Below, one piece after another: positions 5,363-12,734 of a stretch of 20,592 nucleotides of DNA. The DNA comes from a virus. Every line of letters begins with the position of its first letter. The stretch's first letter is position 1. The stretch spans positions 1 through 20,592 of the IMG/VR virus record IMGVR_UViG_3300044695_002601; one strand, 5' to 3'. The notes beneath the pieces were generated by a model that had not been told where the DNA came from, made no database searches, and worked only from the letters and a program-made list of their open reading frames with translations. The position numbers and the translations under genes are program-made.

Positions 5363-6279
5363 TATGTCCAACTCACATTTCCAGAACCAGCCGTGAGAGT
5401 GGCTCTTTTGTATCCACCGCTTGCGGCACTTTCCGTACCTGTTAAACCTGAACCAATTGAAATTGTAAAAGTATCTAAATATCTTAAAATAATTACACCG
5501 CTTCCACCTGCTCCACCTGCCGCATTAGAACCGCCAGCGCCACCGCCACCGCCGCCCGTGTTCACCGTTGCCGCACCGCCAGCAGTCGAGCCGCCGTTAC
5601 CAGTACCACCGCCGCCTGATCCGCCAGCAATAGTTGAACCTCCACCGCCTGATCCGCCTCCGGCATAAAAAACGGACGAACCAGTTATTGAGTTTGACAC
5701 TCCATCGCCGCCATGTCCGTTTCCATCTGTGTTTCCGACTTCGGCTGAACCTCCGCCTCCGCCTGCCTGACCGGAACCGCTGACGCCACTACCGCCATCG
5801 AACCCTTGATTGGCTGTTCCAGTACCGCCTAAGTTTAGAAGAAAACTACCGCCGCCGCCTGAACCACCATTACCGCCATAATTTGACGCATTGACTGTGT
5901 TGGTTGTATTGCGACCACCTTTACCGCCCCCGGCGCAAGTAATCGAGGAAAAGGAAGAATCCGTTCCAACTGTATTGCTTGCACCGCCGCCGCCAATAGT
6001 CGCGGTATATCCTGTTGATAACGATAGCGATAAAGGACTTATCTCAGCACCGCCACCGCCCGTTGGCAATACTGAACTTTTTAAGCCACCTGCACCGCCA
6101 CCGCCTCCGCCATTGCCGCCATCGGTAAATCCTTGACCGCCTCCGCCGCCTCCGGCAACAACGAGGAAGTCCACTGTGATGCCGGATGCTCCTTGTGTGG
6201 TTGCATTTCCATACCAATAACTGATCGTTGATGCATTGGCCGTGCTAGTTAATCGCGTTCGCTGTCCAAATCTTGACAT
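5362..6279 (-). CDS. Glycine-rich tail adhesin / receptor-binding protein
   Basis: This 305-residue protein has a short N-terminal part, then VDFLVVAGGGGGG (about residue 36 on), followed by about 200 residues dominated by glycine runs with serine, asparagine and threonine. It closes with SGVIILRYLDTF, an ending typical of phage glycine-rich tail proteins, plus about 35 further residues. Such domains can form polyglycine-helix sandwiches, as in T-even gp38-like adhesins, whose loops contact the host; here only the composition supports this. Low complexity makes it prone to length change and recombination. GATC is rare here (three sites between 5401 and 6300), unlike the packaging genes. Place at the end of the tail genes supports a host-recognition role. 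Confidence 0.78.
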   Translation of the reverse strand: MSRFGQRTRLTSTANASTISYWYGNATTQGASGITVDFLVVAGGGGGGQGFTDGGNGGGGGGAGGLKSSVLPTGGGGAEISPLSLSLSTGYTATIGGGGASNTVGTDSSFSSITCAGGGKGGRNTTNTVNASNYGGNGGSGGGGSFLLNLGGTGTANQGFDGGSGVSGSGQAGGGGGSAEVGNTDGNGHGGDGVSNSITGSSVFYAGGGSGGGGSTIAGGSGGGGTGNGGSTAGGAATVNTGGGGGGAGGSNAAGGAGGSGVIILRYLDTFTISIGSGLTGTESAASGGYKRATLTAGSGNVSWT

Positions 6280-6632
6280 TATGAAATCCGATTCACATAG
6301 CCTGTTAGCGTGATCACATTTGCGGTTGCCGCGAATGCTTTAACAACTAATGAGTTTTGCAATAAAAGGCCAGGTGAGACAAGAATTAATCCGGTGCCTT
6401 CGGCTCCAATATTGATTTCAATGTTGCCATCGGGAGCTGTTGCCTCGCCCCATTCCAAAGTTAGTTTAACGGCCGACGCTGATGAGTTGTGCGCATATAG
6501 CCAGATCTCATCGATCGATGCAGTACCACTGACTGCGGTGTGAATAGTCGTACCGGCGGTCGCGGTTGCAACAACTTTAATTGCTTTGCCATTTGTCGAT
6601 CCGCTTAAAAGTGTTTTGGTAAAAGTTGCCAT
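6279..6632 (-). CDS. Small tail-tip/fibre-associated protein, 117 aa
   Basis: A 117-residue, all-beta protein rich in Thr, Ala, Val and Ser (TKTLLSGSTNGKAIKVV, IDEIWLYAHNSSASAVKLTLEWGEA, GLLLQNSLVVKAFAATAN). The pattern of a strand-rich domain with 'DEIWLYA.N.S.....LT.EWG' is widespread among phage tail-region proteins and resembles small virion decoration or fibre domains. It is joined to the adhesin by TAATG. Ribosome site GGAAATCAA before the ATG is weak. It is probably structural; no exact role can be given. Confidence 0.65.
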   Translation of the reverse strand: MATFTKTLLSGSTNGKAIKVVATATAGTTIHTAVSGTASIDEIWLYAHNSSASAVKLTLEWGEATAPDGNIEINIGAEGTGLILVSPGLLLQNSLVVKAFAATANVITLTGYVNRIS

Positions 6633-6641
6633 TTGATTTCC

Positions 6642-7058
6642 TTATCCGAATATCTGAGAGGCGAGAATGGGTTGGTCACTATCTGCTGCACTTGCTGATC
6701 CACCAGTCCTGAGTATCGCTGCCGAAGAAGAGGTGAAATATAATATAGCAGCGCCATATTGCGCTATCGCTAGAGATCCGGTTGTATCCACTGTGGCTGT
6801 TCCGGCTGTGACTGTAGTTATCCCTGCGCCTATATTTTGCAGAGACACAGTATCTCCGGCAGCGAATAGTGATGTATTTACTGTGATGGTTGTCGCGCTT
6901 CCGCTATTCATCACCACTGTAGTTCCAGCATCGGCCGCAACCAGAACATAGCTGGCCGTTTTCGCTGTAGCCGATCCACCGCCGAGTGCAGTCTGTTGCA
7001 GATCTGTCATCTGCGCCGCTGTTAGAACCTGACCCGTAGTGAAGGTCTGTTTAGCCAT
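6642..7058 (-). CDS. Fibre-like minor tail protein, 138 aa
   Basis: The 138 residues begin MAKQTFTTGQVLTAAQMTDLQQ, a start shared by many phage tail proteins that anchor a fibre domain. A beta-rich segment follows (TAKTASYVLVAADAGTTVVM and TTITVNTSLFAAGDTVSLQNIG), which resembles the repeating strand domain of phage and prophage fibres. It ends with a short helical tail. A good AGGAG ribosome site precedes the ATG, after a 12-base gap from the minor tail gene. It is likely a virion protein at the tail tip. Confidence 0.7.
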   Translation of the reverse strand: MAKQTFTTGQVLTAAQMTDLQQTALGGGSATAKTASYVLVAADAGTTVVMNSGSATTITVNTSLFAAGDTVSLQNIGAGITTVTAGTATVDTTGSLAIAQYGAAILYFTSSSAAILRTGGSASAADSDQPILASQIFG

Positions 7059-7070
7059 CTCATCTCCTAA

Positions 7071-8324
7071 TCAGTAAGCGAGGGAATCCTCATCGAGTCG
7101 GCCATCGACAGAGGAATCCAAGACGAATCCTACCGCGAATGGTTGTGCAGTTGTGAATGTGGTAGTAAATAAATTAGGTGTTATGTCATACGCGACTCCA
7201 GTGATCACTGTGTTGCTCACCGCATTGCCACCGACATATACCTGCGTTACCTGTATCGGATCAAAGACATCAAGCTCTAGAGCAGCAGTCACACGCGCTG
7301 GATCTGATCCATCGAAGGCATCTACCACCATGTTCTGCATTCGTAGATCTGCGCCTACTTCTTTACGCGATGCGATGATCATCTGCGCAGAGTTGAGTGC
7401 ATCTGCATCTGTCTGCGCGATAGATGATCTGATTCTGCTGTGATCGAAATAAGTCAGTTGCGATGGAATATCCTGTGCGCTTTGTGGTGTGCCACCAGTC
7501 CTAGTGACTGTCACGCTGTTCACTACGCCGAAGTCGGACAGATCAAAGGACACACTCTGATAGGCGATCACTCCAGGTGATCCAGAGTCAGAGAAGGCTG
7601 TGGCAGTGCCACCTGACAGGGAAATAATGTCATTTCGGCTCTTGAAGGTCGCGTAGCCATTCTGGTTCATGTAGAAGGCTCCGAGCTCGGTCTGCTCTGC
7701 CGTTTGACATGCGCTCAGTGCGCTGCGACTGCTGCCATCGTCTGCCTGGACAGTGGTGGTCGCAGTTGAGCTGATCGATCGCATACCACCAGGGAAGTCT
7801 GCGGCGTTGAGTACGCTGGAGACTCTCTGCGCTGTAGTCTGGCCAGCAGTGCCACCGGCCACCGATGTGATCGTAGTTAGATTGAGTAGCTGAAAACCAT
7901 CGACACATACAAGATCAACATAGGCTGGATCGAATCCTGTCGGTGACTGATATGCCCATGACTGCACATACATCGAGCCCAGTGCGTATTCCTGATTCAG
8001 AGTATCTTTGCCGATGAAGCGGATCTTGCGCATCGGCAGGATCTTGCCGTATAGCGCTCCGCTTGTATTAGAAGGATTGAATAGCCCTGTGTCATCGATC
8101 AGGCGTACAGTTGCCGATCCTGTTTGGAATGAGTCAGATGTGCGATTGTAAGCTCTGCGAATCGATGCACGCATCACGAACTGTGTGACATCGAGTGTGT
8201 CAGCTACGGCTGTGCCTAGTACAGATGAGTCGAGTGGTGTGCTCGGATCATCGAGCACAAGAGCCGGATCGAAGGTAGCTCCGTTTCCAAAGTCAATGAT
8301 GCACTGAAATGTTGCCCCTGACAT
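7071..8324 (-). CDS. Minor tail protein (tail-tip/hub type), 417 aa
   Basis: This gene follows the tape measure directly (TAATG), the usual place of distal-tail or hub proteins. Its 417 residues are mainly beta strands. Early segments read QFVMRASIRRAYNRTSDSF and GSATVRLIDDTGLFNP; a middle part has TTAQRVSSVLNAADFPGG and GAFYMNQNGYATFKSRN; and the end has FDPIQVTQV and TPNLFTTTFTTAQPF. The order 'insertion of a cohesion-like beta domain, then a domain that reads like the tail-hub fold' is typical of minor tail proteins in actinobacterial siphophages. No peptidase or glycosidase motif was seen. It probably forms part of the tail-tip complex that carries the small fibre proteins encoded next. 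Confidence 0.75.
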   Translation of the reverse strand: MSGATFQCIIDFGNGATFDPALVLDDPSTPLDSSVLGTAVADTLDVTQFVMRASIRRAYNRTSDSFQTGSATVRLIDDTGLFNPSNTSGALYGKILPMRKIRFIGKDTLNQEYALGSMYVQSWAYQSPTGFDPAYVDLVCVDGFQLLNLTTITSVAGGTAGQTTAQRVSSVLNAADFPGGMRSISSTATTTVQADDGSSRSALSACQTAEQTELGAFYMNQNGYATFKSRNDIISLSGGTATAFSDSGSPGVIAYQSVSFDLSDFGVVNSVTVTRTGGTPQSAQDIPSQLTYFDHSRIRSSIAQTDADALNSAQMIIASRKEVGADLRMQNMVVDAFDGSDPARVTAALELDVFDPIQVTQVYVGGNAVSNTVITGVAYDITPNLFTTTFTTAQPFAVGFVLDSSVDGRLDEDSLAY

Positions 8325-10093
8325 TAGCGCCCTAGAAGGTCAAGCGTCACAGGATTGCCCTGTCTGTTTTGATTACCGATCAGGTTTGAAAGATAGAAGC
8401 CTAGATCCTGCTCGGTCAGAACTGATCCAGCTACATTGAGATTGATCGTAGTGCCACCTGATGCGCCAACGCCTAGATAGTCAAATCCACCCATAGATGA
8501 TGGCGCTGCCAATCCGCTAAAACCTGCATCCCCTGGCATGAATGGCTTATCGATCGCCATTTCCCTATCGATCAGATCTTGCACAGAATCACCTATTGGA
8601 GTTCGTGGCTGCATTGATGGTGGCGCTGGCGGCGGCGGTGGTGGTAGCGGCGGTGGTGTGGGTAGTTCTCCCGTTAGACCTTTGAGAACATCTGGTGGAA
8701 TAGGGATGCCCAGACTCTTGTAGTAGAGCTGGATCTCAATAGTCAATTTATTAAGTTGGTTTACATCTGCGGCTACTGCTGCTGCTCTGGCCTTATCTAG
8801 CGCGATCAGTTTGGCAAGCGCCGCCTCATCGTCTTTGTATCCCTCAGACTTTATGGCCTGCAATCCCTCGACCGCAGCTATCTCCTCGCTTGTTCCAGCC
8901 CTGCGCTTAGCGATAGCAAGATTGATGCCCTCAATATCAAACTTATTTGCTAGATCAGACATGATCTTGGCTTGGCGCTCTTCCTCTAATTTCTTTGCGC
9001 GCTCTTTATTTTTCTCCGCGTTGGTTTTCTTTTCTTGTTCTTGAAGTTTCTTTTGCAGTGCTAGTTGCGAGGCAGTAAGTTTGACGATCTTGGTTGTAGT
9101 TTGTGTCTGTGCTGCCCTTGCCTGATCCCGTTTGTTTTCTATATCAAGAGTGCCTTTAAGCGCATCGCGTTCTGCCTTGACCTGAGCTCCGCGTTTTTCA
9201 AAGAGCTTGAGAGCTATACCAACAGCCCCGATGATCCGGCCTAACGGAGTCAGTACCGCGATGACCGCTAATACAGGCTTAATGATCCCCTTTGCATCTT
9301 TGGCGAAGTCTGCAAAACCCATCGCTACATTTCCAAAGCGTGTTCCTATCTTCTCTAGCTCACCGCCCAGATTTTGCATGCCGCCAGGTCTATCTCCGGC
9401 CAGAATCTTCATAGCCTCGACTAAACCGACACCTAGATTCTCCTGTGCCTTTTCTCCTGAGATCCGCAGTTTGTCGAGCTGACCTGCAAAGCCCTCTGCG
9501 GCATTTGCAGCCTGTCCTGAGAACTTCTGTGATAGCTCTAGGATCGCGCCATCCAGATCACCAGATTTAAGGGTGGACTTGTCCAGACCCACATTGAGTT
9601 TGCCCAGCGCCGCTAGGTTTCCTGAGAAGGCTCGTGATAGCGCACTTGAGACTGTAGCTAGATCTTTGCCGGAGCCTTTTGATACATCAAGGGCAATCTT
9701 GAGTAGCTCCTGCGATGAGGCCACATCTTTGGTTACATTTATGAGCTGATTTAGCGATGGCCTAAGCTCATCTTCGGACACACCGAAGGCTCTCTGGAGA
9801 CCATCAACGAAACCATCAACCTCTTTGACCGAGAAGGATGAGCCGATATTCTGAAGTGTCTGATCTAGCTGCCTGAGCGCCCGATCCTCATCCTCTGTTG
9901 CTTTGAGCGCCGCCGCCATCTGCTTGCCAGCAAATGCAACCGCAGCCGTACCTGATAAAAGGAAACCTATCTTTGATGCCTTGCCTGCCTGTAGAGCAGA
10001 CTTTCCCATCTTCTTAAAGCCGCTCTCGGCCTGTTTTAATCCTTTAGCGTTTAACTTTGTAATAAAGGAGACGATGACTGAGCGATTAGCCAT
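8324..10093 (-). CDS. Tape measure protein
   Basis: The 589-residue protein lies after the tail chaperone and before the tail-tip gene. The N-terminal part is helical with Lys/Ala-rich repeats (LNAKGLKQAESGFKKMG), a hydrophobic stretch lies at about 42-62 and another at about 270-298 (IIKPVLAVIAVLTPLG), then a charged coiled coil at about 300-380 (QLALQKKLQEQEKK). A proline-rich tract, PTPPPLPPPPPPAPP (478-492), precedes a C-terminal part ending with TTINLNVAGSVLTEQDLGF, which is common in tape measures. Tape measure length sets tail length; at roughly 0.15 nm per residue this predicts a fairly short tail near 90 nm, which is an inference. It is joined to both neighbours by TAATG. Confidence 0.88.
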   Translation of the reverse strand: MANRSVIVSFITKLNAKGLKQAESGFKKMGKSALQAGKASKIGFLLSGTAAVAFAGKQMAAALKATEDEDRALRQLDQTLQNIGSSFSVKEVDGFVDGLQRAFGVSEDELRPSLNQLINVTKDVASSQELLKIALDVSKGSGKDLATVSSALSRAFSGNLAALGKLNVGLDKSTLKSGDLDGAILELSQKFSGQAANAAEGFAGQLDKLRISGEKAQENLGVGLVEAMKILAGDRPGGMQNLGGELEKIGTRFGNVAMGFADFAKDAKGIIKPVLAVIAVLTPLGRIIGAVGIALKLFEKRGAQVKAERDALKGTLDIENKRDQARAAQTQTTTKIVKLTASQLALQKKLQEQEKKTNAEKNKERAKKLEEERQAKIMSDLANKFDIEGINLAIAKRRAGTSEEIAAVEGLQAIKSEGYKDDEAALAKLIALDKARAAAVAADVNQLNKLTIEIQLYYKSLGIPIPPDVLKGLTGELPTPPPLPPPPPPAPPSMQPRTPIGDSVQDLIDREMAIDKPFMPGDAGFSGLAAPSSMGGFDYLGVGASGGTTINLNVAGSVLTEQDLGFYLSNLIGNQNRQGNPVTLDLLGR

Positions 10094-10716
10094 TATCGTG
10101 ACTTTCCAAATCTAGCGAGTATGGGATCTATGATGCGTTCCATTTGTCCACCTATCTGGATTCCATGCTCTTCTTTGATACGCCAGACCACGCGTTTGCG
10201 ATCGCCATGCTTCCTGTTCATATTCTCTCGCATTCGCACTCCAGCGTTAAGATTGCGAGCCCTGTACCTGCCATCGGATCTGCGCTTGCCCTGACCGATC
10301 AGCTCATACATCTTGCCCGATACACTGTCATTCTTTAATCCGATTACATTGTCAAAAGTTAGGCCTTTAGCCTTAAAGGATCCACGCGTGATGCTGATCC
10401 CACGCTTGGCATCGGCGCTATCCCATACCCATCTGATGGCCGCATCTCTACCATGATGCTTTGTATCATTCTCCCAGGTTGCTGATGTGTATGTTGGCGC
10501 AATCGTTCTCCACTTTGATAGTGGAGACTCGGCAGGGATGAAGCCTCTAGCCATAGTGACATAGGGCAACAGGATGTTGCGCGTGTCTTTGTTAAATGCT
10601 TTACGCGCCTGTGGATCTATGCGTTTGAGATCTTTTAGAGCCTCATCTAGATCCGATACATACAGGATGTGTCCAGCGTTTCGATTAGCCTGATCAACGA
10701 AAAACTCTCTGATCAT
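10093..10716 (-). CDS. HK97 gp10-like tail/neck protein, 207 aa
   Basis: The N-terminal half has LDEALKDLKRIDPQARKAF followed by a helix and a basic, arginine-rich core (GRDAAIRWVWDSADAKRGISI; GKRRSDGRYRARN), and the C-terminus is a long amphipathic helix (QIGGQMERIIDPILARFG). This fits the HK97 gp10-like family of tail-completion or neck proteins, although these usually sit before the tail tube gene. Here the gene is between the chaperone and the tape measure, which is unusual. Its start overlaps the stop of the frameshifted chaperone (ATGA), and it meets the tape measure in TAATG. Family call is moderate. Confidence 0.55.
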   Translation of the reverse strand: MIREFFVDQANRNAGHILYVSDLDEALKDLKRIDPQARKAFNKDTRNILLPYVTMARGFIPAESPLSKWRTIAPTYTSATWENDTKHHGRDAAIRWVWDSADAKRGISITRGSFKAKGLTFDNVIGLKNDSVSGKMYELIGQGKRRSDGRYRARNLNAGVRMRENMNRKHGDRKRVVWRIKEEHGIQIGGQMERIIDPILARFGKSR

Positions 10717-11128
10717 CGTCTGCCTCTCCTCACCTGTTGCCTTCCTGCCTGATTGCGTTCAGTCAGGATTGTTTTGATCGCTACTAGGAAGGCCGGATCA
10801 CAGTCGAGAAGATCATTCGGCGCTATACCAGTGAGCACCGACAAGGATGCGATCTCAAAGATGCGCCCTTGTCGGCTTATCCATTTGGGGAGTCAGTCAC
10901 GATGTCCACTTCAACAAGTGAGTCGATGAAGGCATCGAGGGCTAACTGCGTGAGTCCTTTGCGCTTCATCGCGTGATGTGCGATCCAGTAGAGATCTGAC
11001 TGGCGCTCATTGTCGCGAAGCAGCTTATAGAAGCCACCCTTGAACTCGATCTCGAAGGCACACTCCGTTGCTGGAGTGACATCTACGACCTCGCTCTTTC
11101 CCTCTTTGGTTGTGATCTTTAGCCTCAT
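10713..11128 (-). CDS. Tail assembly chaperone, -1 frameshift fusion (G-T type), about 138 aa
   Basis: Reading from 11128, a -1 shift at CCCAAAT (10889-10883) avoids the TAA at 10879 and continues through a second open segment to the TGA at 10715-10713. The added residues read WISRQGRIFEIASLSVLTGI and onward to a basic end (QAGRQQVRRGRR), the usual make-up of the T part of lambda-like G-T chaperones. The new stop overlaps the next start as ATGA, just like other junctions here, which strongly supports that the shifted frame is truly translated. The fusion would be about 138 residues (80 upstream, two at the slip, 56 after). In lambda the ratio of G to G-T is needed for correct tail assembly around the tape measure. 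Confidence 0.85.
10838..10889 (-). promoter_or_regulatory. Programmed -1 ribosomal frameshift signal
   Basis: Three parts are visible on the minus strand: the slippery heptamer C CCA AAT (10889-10883), which fits X XXY YYZ in the zero frame; a 7-base spacer GGATAAG (10882-10876) that includes the zero-frame stop; and a perfect 9-bp stem CCGACAAGG / CCTTGTCGG (10875-10867 with 10846-10838). The 20-base loop can add an inner stem (GCG, bulged C, ATC with GATCGC; five-base loop). Spacer length and stem strength are those expected for a stimulator of -1 slippage. Confidence 0.88.
10877..11128 (-). CDS. Tail assembly chaperone, unshifted product (G type), 83 aa
   Basis: The zero-frame product is 83 residues. 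It starts after GGAACCGGAAGG and contains a beta-rich first half (MRLKITTKEGKSEVVDV, ATECAFEIEFKGGFYKLL) and a helical second half with DLYWIAHHAMKRKG and ALDAFIDSLVEVDIV. The 'W.AhhA..R' and 'F...L..V.' pattern is typical of the tail-assembly chaperones that coat tape measure proteins in the cell. It is followed by the frameshift element, so it is expected to be the more abundant of two products. It is encoded right after the tail tube gene, 18 bases downstream. Confidence 0.78.
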   Translation of the reverse strand: MRLKITTKEGKSEVVDVTPATECAFEIEFKGGFYKLLRDNERQSDLYWIAHHAMKRKGLTQLALDAFIDSLVEVDIVTDSPNG

Positions 11129-11146
11129 CCTTCCGGTTCCTTCCTA

Positions 11147-11554
11147 TTAGGCTGATGTTGATTTGGTTAGTGCTTTAACCGGCCATGTGACGCTTGCTGT
11201 GGCCACTGTTTCTGGACTGGTATTGATTGGCTGCCACTGACCCACGAAACAGCTCATGGTGTAGCTAGGGTTGGTCGCTGTGACTGTGCCGCTAACTGGA
11301 ACCAGCTTCAGATTCAAGTATGAACCAAGTGCGGCCTCTACTAGATCATTCACTGAGCTCGATGCAAAGTCGTTAAAGAACTCAATGGTTACTGAGTCGT
11401 TATTTAGACCACCGAGGAACACATGATCGGCATTTGACATCGTTGTGATTTCAACGGCATCGACCTCACGATTCAGTGTGACCTGACTGACGAATGCTGA
11501 GACAGTGGTTGTTCCGAGAATCACCACTGTGTTCTTGCCTGAAAATATTGCCAT
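11147..11554 (-). CDS. Major tail (tube) protein, 135 aa
   Basis: A 135-residue beta-rich protein just upstream of the chaperone, the standard place for the tail tube subunit. It starts MAIFSGKNTVVILG after GGAGAAGAG, contains DAVEITTMSNADHVFLGG, NDSVTIEFFNDF, and ends with TASVTWPVKALTKSTSA. The arrangement 'strand, DxVExTTxSDxxxxxLxG' and a final 'W.V.A' strand resembles the small tube proteins of actinobacterial siphophages. It would polymerise as hexamer rings around the tape measure. The strong ribosome site fits high expression. Confidence 0.82.
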   Translation of the reverse strand: MAIFSGKNTVVILGTTTVSAFVSQVTLNREVDAVEITTMSNADHVFLGGLNNDSVTIEFFNDFASSSVNDLVEAALGSYLNLKLVPVSGTVTATNPSYTMSCFVGQWQPINTSPETVATASVTWPVKALTKSTSA

Positions 11555-11563
11555 CTCTTCTCC

Positions 11564-11968
11564 TTATCCAATCAGTTCTGTTCTGAATCGGTATGCGAGA
11601 TAGTCTATCGCACCGACTTGAATGGAACCGCTTGTTGCTGTGGTGACTCTCAGTGTTTGACACGCCCCTGAAAGTGTTGGATTTGCTTCGACTACTGTCT
11701 TGACTGATGACGATCCCGTTCCAGTCAGGTAAGTATCCAAAGCGTTTTGAGCTGAGCGTTCGCTCATTCTGCCTGTGATGATGATGATATCGAGTGTGGC
11801 CTTGTCTGCGCCTCGCATCATAGACATGTCAAACTCGAAGTCGAGCATTCCAACAATCGCTGCTGGAACATTTATGGAGTCTGGAATGGTGTCATAGCAT
11901 CGCAGTCCAGTGATTGTTTGTAGTTGTGTTTTTAAAGCATCGCGCACATTAGATGGAGTCATACTCAT
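11564..11968 (-). CDS. Tail terminator / tail completion protein, 134 aa
   Basis: A 134-residue protein between the connector and the tail tube. It begins with an N-terminal helix (SNVRDALKTQLQTITGLRCYDTIPDSINVPAAIVG) and continues with beta strands and one helix (SERSAQNALDTYL). 'L...L..I.GLr.Yd..P.....PAa.v' is the usual opening of gpU-like tail terminators in phages with small genomes. It would cap the tail tube and join it to the head. It overlaps the connector gene by ATGA. Confidence 0.72.
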   Translation of the reverse strand: MSMTPSNVRDALKTQLQTITGLRCYDTIPDSINVPAAIVGMLDFEFDMSMMRGADKATLDIIIITGRMSERSAQNALDTYLTGTGSSSVKTVVEANPTLSGACQTLRVTTATSGSIQVGAIDYLAYRFRTELIG

Positions 11969-12588
11969 GCGAGTGTCTCCTTGCGATAGGCGCGCACTAT
12001 TTGAGTTACATCACGCCCTAGTGGACTCATCCTGATCGCACCAAGATCACCTAGACCGAGGATGCCACCTGGAGAATCCTTGCGCTTGTATAGATCAGCA
12101 GTCAGGATCAGACATGCTTGATTGATGTCATCCGGTACTGATGGCCATCCAAATCGAGCTGTCACCTGTACACCAGGTCGAAGTCCGTTTTGGAATAGTC
12201 CTGGAAATATTGGAAAAGTCTTTGATGTCGAGACGATCGTGATCTGTGTGAAAGGTCTGCCTAGTGATAGGGCAGTCAGTGGATCCATGATGTAATCAGT
12301 ATTCAGTGTCAGCGTAGTCTCGAATACGCCATCGCCATCATCATCAGTCTGCACCACCAGACTAGAGGTTGTTCCTATGTCATCGGTGTAAAGGATCACT
12401 GGTGAGCTGACTCGATACTGACGAGCTGATGCTGTCGAGTCTAGATAGAACCTGCGGTTGGCGATGCGATCGATTGATCTTGATGCCGACTCAATCATAT
12501 TCTCTAGCAGTGTGTCATCAACATTATCTGAGATCGATAGGAAGCCCTTCGCCTCATTGAGTGTCGCATATCCATTAACTACGGCCAT
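11965..12588 (-). CDS. Head-tail connector (HK97 gp6-like adaptor)
   Basis: The 207-residue protein opens with YATLNEAKGFLSISDNVDDTLLENMIESASRSIDRIANRRF, a helical pattern found in gp6/gp15-like adaptors that bind below the portal. It has a beta-rich insertion with VVQTDDDGDGVFET, then RFGWPSVPDDINQACLILTADLYKRKDSPGG and a final arm DVTQIVRAYRK, also typical. The start ATG 12588 follows AGGACTGCTC. It is the first gene after the capsid terminator hairpin and starts the tail-joining block. Confidence 0.8.
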   Translation of the reverse strand: MAVVNGYATLNEAKGFLSISDNVDDTLLENMIESASRSIDRIANRRFYLDSTASARQYRVSSPVILYTDDIGTTSSLVVQTDDDGDGVFETTLTLNTDYIMDPLTALSLGRPFTQITIVSTSKTFPIFPGLFQNGLRPGVQVTARFGWPSVPDDINQACLILTADLYKRKDSPGGILGLGDLGAIRMSPLGRDVTQIVRAYRKETLA

Positions 12589-12681
12589 GAGCAGTCCTGA
12601 CTGAAAGGGAGACAGCCATGACGGATAGAGAGGTGCAGGAGTAGATCTTCCCCATCGACTCCATCCTCTCTTGACTGCTCA
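12588..12681 (-). repeat. 9-bp inverted repeat reaching the connector start codon
   Basis: TGAGCAGTC on the minus strand (12681-12673) is matched by its complement GACTGCTCA (12596-12588), about 75 bases apart. The second arm lies between the AGGA ribosome site and the ATG of the connector gene, and its last A is the first base of that ATG. If the stem forms, it could hinder start of translation. Chance is possible for a 9-mer. The 106 bases 12589-12692 also hold a 29-codon frame from an ATG at 12664, which I do not accept as a gene. Confidence 0.35.
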
Positions 12682-12692
12682 GGTCGTAGAGC

Positions 12693-12722
12693 CTGGCGGC
12701 CACCGGAAGGGATGACCGCCAG
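12693..12722 (-). terminator. Hairpin terminator after the major capsid gene
   Basis: Twelve bases downstream of the capsid stop the minus strand has CTGGCGG...CCGCCAG with a 7-bp GC-rich stem. Inner pairing (UCAUC with GGUGG, including two G-U pairs) extends it to 12 bp with a 6-base loop CCTTCC. No U-run follows, as is common in actinobacterial terminators. It lies in the largest non-coding gap of the structural region (12589-12734), between the most highly expressed virion gene and the connector, so partial termination or mRNA-end protection is likely. Confidence 0.7.
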
Positions 12723-12734
12723 ACATTTATTGGT

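Noticed and set aside
5362-6279. Repeated GCC/GCCACC-type units suggesting a CRISPR or satellite array
   Set aside because: The repeats are glycine codons of the adhesin gene with irregular spacing; no repeat-spacer structure exists.
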